The notes under the pieces: model-generated
Told to the model about the DNA's origin: nothing
The model's database searches: none
The model's input: only the letters and a program-made list of their open reading frames with translations
Source of the DNA: Thermomonas beijingensis
GTDB taxonomy: Bacteria; Pseudomonadota; Gammaproteobacteria; Xanthomonadales; Xanthomonadaceae
Reading direction: 5' to 3'
Assembly: GCF_020034655.1 (NCBI RefSeq)
Contig: NZ_JAIQDJ010000001.1
Span: forward strand, 744,001-808,000
Length of the DNA: 64,000 nucleotides
In this document: positions 45,686 to 53,708 of the stretch, one piece after another
Layout: the number at the start of each line of letters is the position of its first letter
How positions within the stretch are numbered: the first letter of the stretch is position 1
Program-made: the position numbers and the translations under genes

Positions 45686-47374
45686 ATGTGTTCCATCTTC
45701 GGAATATTTGATCTGCAATCGGCCAGCGAAAGTCAGCAACTACGGCGCGAAGCCCTGGAGCGCTCCGGCCATCAGCGCCACCGTGGCCCGGATTGGAGCG
45801 GGGTGTATGTGGATGCCGGCGCGATCCTTGTGCATGAACGGCTTGCCATCGTCGATCCCGCCGGTGGCTCGCAGCCGCTGCTGTCCGACGACGGCCAACT
45901 GGTGCTGGCGGTCAATGGCGAGATCTACAACCATCGCGCCCTCAAAACCGAGCTCGCCCAGCCCTATGCCTTCCAGACCGAATCCGATTGCGAGGTAATC
46001 AACGCGCTGTATCGCGAAGACGCGCCGGCCTCCTTCCTCAACCGCTTGAACGGCATCTTCGCGTTCGCGTTGTGGGACAAGGCCAAGGGGGGCGCGATCA
46101 TCGCCCGCGATCCGATCGGCGTGGTGCCGCTGTATTGGGGCCATGACAAGGAAGGCCGCTTGCGGGTGGCATCGGAGATGAAGGCGCTGGAAGCCGACTG
46201 CGCGGACGTGGCGCAGTTTCCGCCGGGGCATTGGTTCGATACGGCCACGGGAGAACTGACCCGGTACTACCAACAGCCGTGGCGTGATTACGCGGCGGTG
46301 GAAGGTGCAGAGGTCGGGTTGGCCGAATTGCGCGAAGCGTTCGAAGCCGCCGTGCATCGTCAGCTGATGACCGACGTGCCGTATGGCGTGTTGTTGTCGG
46401 GCGGTTTGGATTCCTCGTTGGTGGCCGCTGTGGCTGCACGCTATGCGCGGCATCGGGTTGAGGATGGTGATCAAACCGAAGCGTGGTGGCCGCGCTTGCA
46501 CAGTTTTGCCATCGGCTTGAAGGGCTCACCGGATCTGGCTGCAGCTAAGGTGGCGGCAGACATGCTGGGTACCGTCCATCACGGGTTCGAATACACCTTC
46601 GAAGAAGGTCTCGACGCGCTGCCGGAGGTGATTCGTCATGTCGAAACCTATGATGTGACGACCATTCGCGCATCGACGCCGATGTTCCTGCTGGCACGCC
46701 GGATCAAGGCGATGGGGGTGAAGATGGTGCTGTCCGGCGAGGGCAGCGACGAGATTTTTGGTGGCTATTTGTATTTCCACAAAGCGCCCAATGCACGTGA
46801 ATTCCACGAGGAGTTGGTGCGCAAACTGGATGCGCTTTACAACTACGACTGCCTGCGTGCCAACAAGTCGATGATGGCCTGGGGCGTGGAGCCACGGGTG
46901 CCGTTTCTGGACCGCGAATTCCTAGACGTGGCGATGCGCATGGATGCCAAGGTCAAGATGGTGGACAAGGCCAGCGGGCGGATTGAAAAGGCGGTGCTGC
47001 GGCAAGCCTTCGAGGGCTATCTGCCGAAGGAAATTTTGTGGCGGCAAAAAGAGCAATTCAGCGATGGTGTGGGCTACGGCTGGATCGATGGTTTGAAGGC
47101 GCATGCCGAGGCGCATGTCACCGACCGCACGCTTGCCGCCGCCGACAAGCGCTTTCCGCACAACCCGCCGCAGACGAAAGAGGCCTATTTCTACCGCACG
47201 ATGTTTGCGCGCTTCTACCCCAGCCCGGCAGCGGCGGAAACCGTGCCCGGTGGCAAGTCGATCGCGTGCTCTTCACCCGCCGCCATTGCGTGGGATGCCA
47301 GCTTTGCCGCGATGGCCGACCCGTCCGGACGCGCGGTGGCAGGGGTACATGAGCAGGCGGTGACAGTGGTGTGA
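45686..47374 (+). CDS. asnB: Asparagine synthase B (glutamine-hydrolysing)
   Basis: A 562-residue enzyme that makes asparagine from aspartate, glutamine and ATP. Cys2 (MCSIFGIF) is the glutaminase nucleophile after Met removal, with RLAIVDP and NGEIYNHRAL in the glutaminase domain. The synthetase domain has the ATP pyrophosphatase loop GVLLSGGLDSSLVA (about 230), SGEGSDEIFGGYLYFHKAP and VEPRVPFLDREFLD. Length is close to E. coli AsnB (554). AAGGA lies nine bases before the ATG. The 300-base upstream region holds an Asn-rich leader peptide and terminator, which suggests regulation by asparagine supply. Confidence 0.97.
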   Translation: MCSIFGIFDLQSASESQQLRREALERSGHQRHRGPDWSGVYVDAGAILVHERLAIVDPAGGSQPLLSDDGQLVLAVNGEIYNHRALKTELAQPYAFQTESDCEVINALYREDAPASFLNRLNGIFAFALWDKAKGGAIIARDPIGVVPLYWGHDKEGRLRVASEMKALEADCADVAQFPPGHWFDTATGELTRYYQQPWRDYAAVEGAEVGLAELREAFEAAVHRQLMTDVPYGVLLSGGLDSSLVAAVAARYARHRVEDGDQTEAWWPRLHSFAIGLKGSPDLAAAKVAADMLGTVHHGFEYTFEEGLDALPEVIRHVETYDVTTIRASTPMFLLARRIKAMGVKMVLSGEGSDEIFGGYLYFHKAPNAREFHEELVRKLDALYNYDCLRANKSMMAWGVEPRVPFLDREFLDVAMRMDAKVKMVDKASGRIEKAVLRQAFEGYLPKEILWRQKEQFSDGVGYGWIDGLKAHAEAHVTDRTLAAADKRFPHNPPQTKEAYFYRTMFARFYPSPAAAETVPGGKSIACSSPAAIAWDASFAAMADPSGRAVAGVHEQAVTVV

Positions 47375-47406
47375 CGGTGCGGGGGGGCTGCCGGGGCGCG
47401 AAAGGT

Positions 47407-47436
47407 TTGACAATGAGAGGTCGTTAGTAGTATTAC
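47407..47436 (+). promoter_or_regulatory. Promoter of lexA
   Basis: A consensus -35 TTGACA (47407-47412), 18-base spacer and -10 TATTAC (47431-47436). The -10 lies inside the LexA palindrome. The predicted start is one to three bases before the lexA ATG, so the mRNA is nearly leaderless. Confidence 0.7.
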
Positions 47437-47442
47437 TACTAA
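47424..47442 (+). promoter_or_regulatory. LexA operator (SOS box of Xanthomonadales type)
   Basis: TTAGTAGTATTACTACTAA, a perfect palindrome around one central base, two bases before the lexA ATG. This matches the TTAGTAG...CTACTAA site known for LexA autoregulation in Xanthomonas, and differs from the enterobacterial CTG-N10-CAG box. Confidence 0.88.
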
Positions 47443-47444
47443 CC

Positions 47445-48080
47445 ATGATGCTTACCGACACCCAGCTCGCCATCCACGCCTTCCTTGCCGAGCGCATCGA
47501 AGCTGATGGGTTTGCGCCGTCGCAGACGGAAATCGCGCGTGCCTTTGGCTTCAAAGGCGTACGTGCGGCCCAATACCACTTGGAGGCACTGGAAGCGGCG
47601 GGGGTGCTGGAACGCAGCCCCGGCCGTGCGCGCAGCCTGCGCCTGCTGCAATGGCCAGACGGCCCCAAGCAGCTGCCCTTGCCTGCCAATGATGACGCCC
47701 TGCAATTGCCGGTACTGGGGCAAGTGGCCGCCGGTGTACCCATCGGAGCAGACATTGGCAGCGAGCAGATGGTGCTGATGGATCGCGCCTTGTTCACGCC
47801 CACACCGGATTACTTGTTGAAGGTGAAGGGCGATTCGATGCGCGATGAGGGCATCTTCGATGGCGATTTGATTGGTGTGCATCGCACCAACGAAGCCCGC
47901 AACGGGCAGATTGTGATTGCGCGCATTGATGACGAAATCACGGTGAAGTTGCTGCGCATCGGGCAAGGCCGCATTCGCCTGTTGCCGCGCAACCCCGACT
48001 ACGCCCCCATCGAAGTCAAACCCGGCCAGGACTTCGCGATTGAAGGCTTGTACTGCGGTCTGGTGCGCCCCAATGCGTAA
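47445..48080 (+). CDS. lexA: SOS repressor LexA
   Basis: A 211-residue repressor/protease. The N-terminal winged helix (residues 1 to about 66; SQTEIARAFGFKGVRAAQYHLEALEAAGVLER) diverges from E. coli in the recognition helix, in keeping with a different operator. The cleavage site is Ala96-Gly97 in QVAAGVPIG. The catalytic Ser131 (KGDSMRDEG) and Lys168 (ITVKLLRIG) are intact. RecA, which triggers its self-cleavage, is encoded directly downstream. A second ATG at 47448 could also be the start. Confidence 0.96.
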   Translation: MMLTDTQLAIHAFLAERIEADGFAPSQTEIARAFGFKGVRAAQYHLEALEAAGVLERSPGRARSLRLLQWPDGPKQLPLPANDDALQLPVLGQVAAGVPIGADIGSEQMVLMDRALFTPTPDYLLKVKGDSMRDEGIFDGDLIGVHRTNEARNGQIVIARIDDEITVKLLRIGQGRIRLLPRNPDYAPIEVKPGQDFAIEGLYCGLVRPNA

Positions 48081-48187
48081 ATCTCGCCCAATGCCTGCTG
48101 CATGCGCAAGTGCAATTCCGACGCCGTACACGGCATTTCCCGATGCCCGGCGGTGCAGCAACGTGCGAATTTTTAATCCGGCCCAAT

Positions 48188-48210
48188 GCTGTCGCAGCCT
48201 GTGCGACAGC
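48188..48210. promoter_or_regulatory. Inverted repeat in the recA leader
   Basis: Perfect 9-base arms GCTGTCGCA and TGCGACAGC around GCCTG, about 50 bases before the recA ATG. It has no U-tract, so it is either a leader hairpin or a protein-binding site. The lexA-type palindrome is not present in this gap. Confidence 0.5.
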
Positions 48211-48262
48211 TGCCGCCTAAGCTGACCCCATTCCAGACATCACCGACTTGAGGAGCACCACA

Positions 48263-49294
48263 ATGGACGAGAACAAAAAGCGCGCACTTGCCGCTGCCCT
48301 GGGCCAGATCGAACGCCAGTTCGGCAAGGGCTCGGTGATGCGGATGGGCGACCGCACCGTGGAAGCGGTGGAAACCATTGGTACCGGCTCGCTGATGCTG
48401 GATATCGCGCTGGGCATTGGCGGCCTGCCCAAAGGCCGCGTGGTGGAAATCTACGGGCCGGAATCTTCCGGCAAGACCACACTGACCCTGCAAACCATCG
48501 CCCAGTGCCAGAAGGCCGGCGGCACCTGCGCCTTCATCGATGCCGAGCACGCACTGGATCCGGTCTATGCGCAGAAGCTGGGCGTAAATCTTGAAGATCT
48601 GTACCTGTCGCAGCCGGATACCGGCGAACAGGCGCTGGAAATTGCCGACATGCTGGTGCGCTCGAACGCGGTGGACATGGTGGTCATCGATTCGGTCGCT
48701 GCGTTGACCCCGAAGGCCGAAATTGAAGGGGAAATGGGTGACCAATTGCCTGGCCTGCAGGCCCGTCTGATGAGCCAGGCGCTGCGCAAGCTGACCGGCA
48801 ATATCAAGCGCAGCAACTGCATGGTGTTCTTCATCAATCAGTTGCGCCAGAAGATCGGCATCATGATGCCGGGCCAAAGCAACGAAGTGACCACCGGCGG
48901 TAATGCGTTGAAGTTCTATGCCTCGGTGCGGTTGGATATCCGCCGGATTGGCAGCATCAAGAAAGGTGATGAAATCATCGGCAACCAGACCCGCATCAAA
49001 GTGGTCAAGAACAAGCTGGCGCCGCCGTTCAAGCAAGTCGTCACTGAGATTTTGTATGGCGAAGGCATCAGCCGCGAAGGCGAGCTGATCGACATGGGCG
49101 TGGATGCCAAATTGGTTGACAAGGCCGGCGCTTGGTACAGCTACGACGGCGAACGCATTGGCCAGGGCAAAGAAAACGCCCGTCAATACCTCAAGGAAAA
49201 CGTGGCCGCGGCGCAGAAACTGGAAGCTGCACTGCGTGAGAAATTCGTACCGGAAGAAGCCTCCCGCGATGAAAGTGAAGGCCGCGAAGAATGA
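48263..49294 (+). CDS. recA: Recombinase RecA
   Basis: A 343-residue strand-exchange ATPase and SOS co-protease. The Walker A motif GPESSGKTT is near residue 66 and Walker [10 protein letters not shown] near 140. Loops L1 and L2 ([23 protein letters not shown] and [10 protein letters not shown]...[16 protein letters not shown]) are conserved, as is the acidic C-terminal tail. The start MDENKKRAL at 48263 has GAGGAG upstream; an in-frame codon at 48248 precedes that site. Its stop overlaps the recX start (ATGA). Confidence 0.98.
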   Translation: MDENKKRALAAALGQIERQFGKGSVMRMGDRTVEAVETIGTGSLMLDIALGIGGLPKGRVVEIYGPESSGKTTLTLQTIAQCQKAGGTCAFIDAEHALDPVYAQKLGVNLEDLYLSQPDTGEQALEIADMLVRSNAVDMVVIDSVAALTPKAEIEGEMGDQLPGLQARLMSQALRKLTGNIKRSNCMVFFINQLRQKIGIMMPGQSNEVTTGGNALKFYASVRLDIRRIGSIKKGDEIIGNQTRIKVVKNKLAPPFKQVVTEILYGEGISREGELIDMGVDAKLVDKAGAWYSYDGERIGQGKENARQYLKENVAAAQKLEAALREKFVPEEASRDESEGREE

Positions 49295-49791
49295 GCGCAT
49301 CGGGTGGCGGTGACGCTGCGTCGTCCTCGTCAGTGGGGCAACGTCGCCGCCGCCCGGAGCCTTCACCCACCCAGCGGGCGTTAGGCTTGCTGACCCGGCG
49401 CGAACATTCCCGGCAAGAGCTGACGCGCAAGCTCCAGCAGCGCGGTGTTGCCAGCGCGGATGCAGCAGCGGTGATTGACAAACTGGCTAGTGCGGGCTGG
49501 CAAAACGATGCAAGGTTTGCCGAATCACTCGTGCGCAATCGTGCCAATAGCGGCTATGGACCGGCCTATATCCGCGCAGAGCTTTCCACTCATGGCCTCA
49601 GCGGTGAGGCCATCAACATTGCAATGGATGGTTTTGAAGGCGATTGGGCAGCGATTGCCCGGGATCTGGTCGACCGTCGCCACCCACAGGCTTTGACAGG
49701 CGACCGTGGGGTTCAGCGCAAAGCTGCGGATTTTCTGCTGCGGCGCGGGTTTGCAATGGACCATGTGCGGGCTGCGATAGGCCATCCGTAG
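49291..49791 (+). CDS. recX: Regulatory protein RecX
   Basis: A 166-residue inhibitor that caps RecA filaments. The core is three-helix repeats typical of RecX ([24 protein letters not shown] ... [25 protein letters not shown] ... [25 protein letters not shown]). The N-terminal 25 residues are Ser- and Arg-rich and look disordered. It overlaps recA by ATGA, the usual arrangement. Confidence 0.95.
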   Translation: MSASGGGDAASSSSVGQRRRRPEPSPTQRALGLLTRREHSRQELTRKLQQRGVASADAAAVIDKLASAGWQNDARFAESLVRNRANSGYGPAYIRAELSTHGLSGEAINIAMDGFEGDWAAIARDLVDRRHPQALTGDRGVQRKAADFLLRRGFAMDHVRAAIGHP

Positions 49792-49839
49792 CAGCGGCCG
49801 ATGGCCGCGACCTCGGTTGTGATGCCGCATTTTCAGCGG

Positions 49840-51744
49840 TCAGGCGCTACGCGCAGCACCAGCCGTTTGTGTCAGGTGTGGCCAGCGCTGCAGCACCGCA
49901 GCACGGATACCCGCTACATCCAGCCCGGCTTCGGCCAGCAGGTCTTCACGGCTGGCGTGATGCTGGAAGGCGTCGGGCAGACCCAAGTGCAGGATGGGCA
50001 GGTTGCTGCCTTCGGCGGCCAGCAATTCGGCCACACCACTGCCGGCGCCCCCGGCCACCACATTGTCTTCCAGTGTCACCAAGCCTGCATGGGTCTTGCT
50101 CAGTTCCAGAATCAGCGCGCGGTCGAGGGGTTTGACAAAGCGCATGTTCACCACGGTCAGGCCAAGTTCTGCCGCCACCTGTTCTGCCGCCGGCACAATC
50201 GCGCCAAATGCCAACAGTGCAATGCGTGAACCTTGCCTGCGGAGCTGCGCCTTGCCGATCGGCAGCGTGTCCAGCGTGGACTGCACTGCCACGCCGGGGC
50301 CGGTGCCGCGTGGGTAGCGGACGGCGGCGGGGCCGTTGTAGTGAAAGCCGGTGCTGAGCAGTTGCCGGCATTCGTTCTCGTCGGCCGGGGCCATCACCAC
50401 CATGTTGGGCACGCAGCGCAGGAAACTCAGATCCAGATTGCCGGCATGGGTGGCGCCATCCGGACCGACCACACCGCCACGGTCGATGGCAAACAACACG
50501 TCCAATTGTTGGATGGCCACATCGTGCACCAGCTGGTCATAGCCGCGTTGCAGGAACGAGGCATAAATCGCGACGACGGGTTTGGCGCCTTCGCAGGCCA
50601 TGCCAGCGGCCAGTGTGATGGCGTGTTGCTCGGCGATGGCGACATCAAAATAGCGCTGCGGATACTCTTGGCTGAACCGCACCAGCCCGGAGCCTTCGCG
50701 CATCGCCGGGGTGATGCCCAGCAACTTCGGATCAGCGGCGGCCATGTCGCACAGCCAGTCGCCAAACACGTCGGTATAGGTGGGCTTCTTCGCGCCAGCT
50801 TTGCCAATCACACCCACCGACGGATCAAACGGGGCAACCGCGTGGTAACCGATTTGATCGCCCTCGGCCAGATCATAGCCCTTGCCCTTGGTGGTGATGA
50901 TATGCAGTAGCTGCGGGCCTTTCAGGCCTTTGAGGGTTTTCAGGGTATCCAGCAGGGCGGCGGTATCGTGGCCATCAATCGGGCCGGTGTAGTGGAAGCC
51001 CATTTGTTCGAACAAGGTGGACGGCACGAACATGCCTTTCCAATGTTCTTCCCAGCGCTTGACGAAGCGCGCCGGTGGGTTGTGCTTGTCACCCAATAAT
51101 TTTTTGCCGCCTTCGCGAATGGCGTTGAGGGTGCGGTTGCCGGACATGCGGCCCAGCATCTTGGTCAGCCCGCCCACTGCCTCGCTGATCGACATGCGGT
51201 TGTCATTGAGGATGACCAGCAGGTTGGGATCGGGTTCCATGCCGCCGGCGTGGCCCAGTGCTTCCCACGCCATGCCGGCGGTCATCGCGCCATCGCCAAT
51301 CACCGCCACCACTTTGCGCCCGCTGCCGGTCTGTGCACTGGCAATCGCCATGCCCAAGGCCGCCGAAATCGAGGTGGACGAATGCCCCACGCCAAAGCTG
51401 TCGTAGTCGGACTCGTCGCGCTTGGGGAAGGGGGCCACGCCGCCTTTTTGCTTGACGGTGTGAATGGCATCGCGCCGCCCGGTCAGGATTTTGTGCGGGT
51501 AGCACTGGTGGCCAACATCCCACACCAGGCGATCGCTTGGGGTGTCGAACAAATAGTGCAACACGGTGGTCAGCTCCACCACACCGAGGCCCGCACCAAA
51601 GTGACCGCCGGACTTGCCAACCGATTCAATCAGGTACGCGCGCAGCTCATCGGCCACCGCACGCACCTCCGTCTCAGGCAGGGCGCGCAGGTCGGCGGGG
51701 CGGTCGATCTTGGATAGCAGGGGGTAGCGGGCAGCATCAATCAT
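49840..51744 (-). CDS. dxs: 1-deoxy-D-xylulose-5-phosphate synthase
   Basis: A 634-residue thiamine-diphosphate enzyme that condenses pyruvate and glyceraldehyde 3-phosphate at the start of the MEP pathway. [46 protein letters not shown] is the N-terminal ThDP region. [22 protein letters not shown]...[13 protein letters not shown] is the GDG...N metal motif, and [17 protein letters not shown] carries the catalytic Glu. The start [13 protein letters not shown] at 51744 fits the family; a longer frame to 51780 has no support. It is convergent with recX. Confidence 0.97.
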   Translation of the reverse strand: MIDAARYPLLSKIDRPADLRALPETEVRAVADELRAYLIESVGKSGGHFGAGLGVVELTTVLHYLFDTPSDRLVWDVGHQCYPHKILTGRRDAIHTVKQKGGVAPFPKRDESDYDSFGVGHSSTSISAALGMAIASAQTGSGRKVVAVIGDGAMTAGMAWEALGHAGGMEPDPNLLVILNDNRMSISEAVGGLTKMLGRMSGNRTLNAIREGGKKLLGDKHNPPARFVKRWEEHWKGMFVPSTLFEQMGFHYTGPIDGHDTAALLDTLKTLKGLKGPQLLHIITTKGKGYDLAEGDQIGYHAVAPFDPSVGVIGKAGAKKPTYTDVFGDWLCDMAAADPKLLGITPAMREGSGLVRFSQEYPQRYFDVAIAEQHAITLAAGMACEGAKPVVAIYASFLQRGYDQLVHDVAIQQLDVLFAIDRGGVVGPDGATHAGNLDLSFLRCVPNMVVMAPADENECRQLLSTGFHYNGPAAVRYPRGTGPGVAVQSTLDTLPIGKAQLRRQGSRIALLAFGAIVPAAEQVAAELGLTVVNMRFVKPLDRALILELSKTHAGLVTLEDNVVAGGAGSGVAELLAAEGSNLPILHLGLPDAFQHHASREDLLAEAGLDVAGIRAAVLQRWPHLTQTAGAARSA

Positions 51745-51810
51745 GGTGCGTATTGTCGCGCCGACGGGCGGAGCGGGCAATGCGGGCGCGCATGGGCGGG
51801 CTTAAACCAG

Positions 51811-51833
51811 CAAAGCCCGCGATGCGGGCCTTG
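51811..51833 (-). terminator. Weak terminator-like hairpin after the HMA-like gene
   Basis: A 6-bp stem GCCCGC with GCGGGC and 3-base loop, about 30 bases after the stop at 51860, followed on the minus strand only by TTTG. Likely weak. Confidence 0.4.
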
Positions 51834-51859
51834 CCGGGGAGTCGCTGGGTTTGGCTGAA

Positions 51860-52096
51860 TCAGCCGCAACTGCCGCAGCAGGTGCTGCCTTCGGGGTGCT
51901 CCGGGGCCATGGTGGCAGGGTAGCCGGCCGCACGCAGGGCATCACTGATGGTGTTTTCGTCCACTGCAGAGTCCACCAACAGACGGCCGCGGGCCAGGTT
52001 GGCGGTGATTTTGGCGTGTGGGTCGGCCGCATGGACGGCAAACGCGATGGAGCGGGCGGTGGTTTCATCCACCAGGCCAAGGACGTCGAACAGCAT
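51860..52096 (-). CDS. Small HMA-like (ferredoxin-fold) protein with C-terminal CCGSCG tail
   Basis: A 78-residue protein whose pattern fits a beta-alpha-beta-beta-alpha-beta heavy-metal-associated fold: MLFDVLGLVDETTARSIAFAVH, ITANLARGRLLVDSA, ENTISDALRAAGY. It lacks the usual CxxC in the first loop, where it has LVDETTA. It ends in STCCGSCG, which could bind metal instead. The start at 52096 has GGAG five bases upstream. No transporter or metal regulator is adjacent, so the role is unknown. Confidence 0.75.
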   Translation of the reverse strand: MLFDVLGLVDETTARSIAFAVHAADPHAKITANLARGRLLVDSAVDENTISDALRAAGYPATMAPEHPEGSTCCGSCG

Positions 52097-52210
52097 GGGA
52101 ACTCCAGATAACAAAATGCGCGTGGCACGGTGGCCGCATGATCGAATAGTGCGGCAGCGAACGCCTTGACCGATGTCAGATCATCGCCACTTCGCCGATA
52201 TGCCGGATGG

Positions 52211-52981
52211 TCAGTCTTCCTGCGCCGCCAGCGTGCGCAGTTCGGCGGCGCGATCGTGCCCCAGATAGCGGTGGATGCCGACGCGGGCCAAATACAGCAG
52301 CGGAATCAGTGCGATGGCGGCCAGCATTTTGTAGACGTAATTGAGCGTCCCGATGGCCAGGAATTGTGCCGTGGGCCAATGCTGAGGGCCGATCACAAAG
52401 GCGATGTACAGCACCACGAAACTGTCGACCAATTGCGACACTGCGGTAGAACCGGTGGCGCGCAGCCACGCGTGACGGTCACCGGTGTGGCGACGAATGC
52501 GGTGGAACACCCGCACGTCGATCAGTTGCCCGACCAGGAATGCCACCAGTGACCCCACAATGATCCACATGCCCTGCCCGAAGATGGCGGCATACGCGGC
52601 CTGATAGTCGGGTACCCCCTGCGTTTGCGCCGCGCCCATCCACCACGTGGCTGGGGCCAGATGGATGGCGATGTAGGCGAACAGGAAGCCGTACGCCACC
52701 AGCCCTGCGGCCAACCAACTGATCATGCGCACACCGCGCATGCCGAAGTATTCGTTGACGGTGTCGGTCATGATGAACACGATTGGCCAGATCACGGTGC
52801 CGGCGGTGAAATCCAGCGTGCCGCGATTGCCGAACAAATCCCAATGCAGGGGCGCGATGCCCAAAGTGGCTTCCAGCGCAAAAATCTTGACCCCGATGAA
52901 TTCGGCCAGCACCGCATTGGCACAGAAAAACGCCGCCAGCCCTACAAATAAGCGGATGGTGCGGTCTTCCAGAAGGCGCAT
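52211..52981 (-). CDS. Queuosine precursor transporter (YhhQ/QPTR family)
   Basis: A 256-residue inner-membrane protein with about six to seven helices. Family signatures include FFCANAVLAEFIGVKIF, DFTAGTVIWPIVFIMTDTVNEYFG, and the C-terminal TAVSQLVDSFVVLYIAFVIG. E. coli YhhQ imports queuosine precursors such as preQ0 and preQ1 for tRNA modification. The start at 52981 lies two bases after the stop of the DUF502 gene, so they are probably one operon. Confidence 0.88.
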   Translation of the reverse strand: MRLLEDRTIRLFVGLAAFFCANAVLAEFIGVKIFALEATLGIAPLHWDLFGNRGTLDFTAGTVIWPIVFIMTDTVNEYFGMRGVRMISWLAAGLVAYGFLFAYIAIHLAPATWWMGAAQTQGVPDYQAAYAAIFGQGMWIIVGSLVAFLVGQLIDVRVFHRIRRHTGDRHAWLRATGSTAVSQLVDSFVVLYIAFVIGPQHWPTAQFLAIGTLNYVYKMLAAIALIPLLYLARVGIHRYLGHDRAAELRTLAAQED

Positions 52982-52983
52982 AT

Positions 52984-53676
52984 TCAGGTGGTTCCGGCCG
53001 TGTCAGCAGGGCGCGCCGCCGGCGGCGAGAATGGAATCGTATCGGGGGCCACGGCGCCCCCGCTGATGATGAAGCTCATCGCCTGATCCACGTTCCAGTC
53101 GGTGGGGGTGATTTTCTCCATCGGCACGATTTCCAAATAGCCCGATGTGGGATTGGGTGTGGTGGGCACATACACCGCAGCCAATTCGCGGCCGGTGCCT
53201 TGTTCGCGCATCACCCGGGTGACGAAACCGAGGGTCTTCATTTCGTTGTGCGGAAAATCGATCAGCACGACGCGCTGGGTGCCGTCAGGCTTGGTTTGCA
53301 GGATATCCAGCAATTTGCGCGCGCTGCCGTAGATGGTGCTGGCCAGTGGGATTCGCGCCACCAGCGCTTCGAACCAGCCCAGCAGGCGCTGGCCAATCAC
53401 GCGGCGGGTCAGCCAGCCGACCAGCAGGATCACCAGCACGGTGGCGACCAGGGCCAGTGCGTTTTGCACCCACGGTTCCACCAGCCAGCCAAAGGTCATG
53501 GGGTTGCCTTCGGCGATACCTCGCAGGGTCGGCTCCACCATGGGCTTGCTTAAATCGCCCAGCAAGACAAAGACAAATTTCACCACCACCCAGGTCAACC
53601 AGAGCGGCAGCAGGGTGAGCAAGCCCGTCAGGAACAGGCGTTGCAGGCGGTGGCCAAGCGTGAGGGGGGCAGACAT
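52984..53676 (-). CDS. DUF502 family membrane protein
   Basis: A 230-residue protein with two membrane helices (about residues 13-38, LFLTGLLTLLPLWLTWVVVKFVFVLL, and 72-92, LALVATVLVILLVGWL). A soluble domain follows, with LASTIYGSARKLLDIL and the DUF502 motif VVLIDFPHNEMKTLGFVTR...VYVPTTPNPTSGYLEIVPMEKI. The family has no established function. It lies just upstream of the queuosine transporter. Confidence 0.88.
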   Translation of the reverse strand: MSAPLTLGHRLQRLFLTGLLTLLPLWLTWVVVKFVFVLLGDLSKPMVEPTLRGIAEGNPMTFGWLVEPWVQNALALVATVLVILLVGWLTRRVIGQRLLGWFEALVARIPLASTIYGSARKLLDILQTKPDGTQRVVLIDFPHNEMKTLGFVTRVMREQGTGRELAAVYVPTTPNPTSGYLEIVPMEKITPTDWNVDQAMSFIISGGAVAPDTIPFSPPAARPADTAGTT

Positions 53677-53708
53677 CCGGCTAGTTTACGGGCAACGCGG
53701 TGCGGCGT

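Noticed and set aside
45498-45998. 166-codon plus-strand frame overlapping the asnB leader
   Set aside because: Out of frame with both the Asn-rich leader and asnB, and runs through the terminator and into asnB; no family resemblance.
48188-48210. Terminator between lexA and recA
   Set aside because: The palindrome is not followed by a T-run on either strand, so it was kept only as a possible leader hairpin or protein site.
49794-49808. Terminator between convergent recX and dxs
   Set aside because: GCGGCC-GAT-GGCCGC is a short stem without a T-tract on either side.
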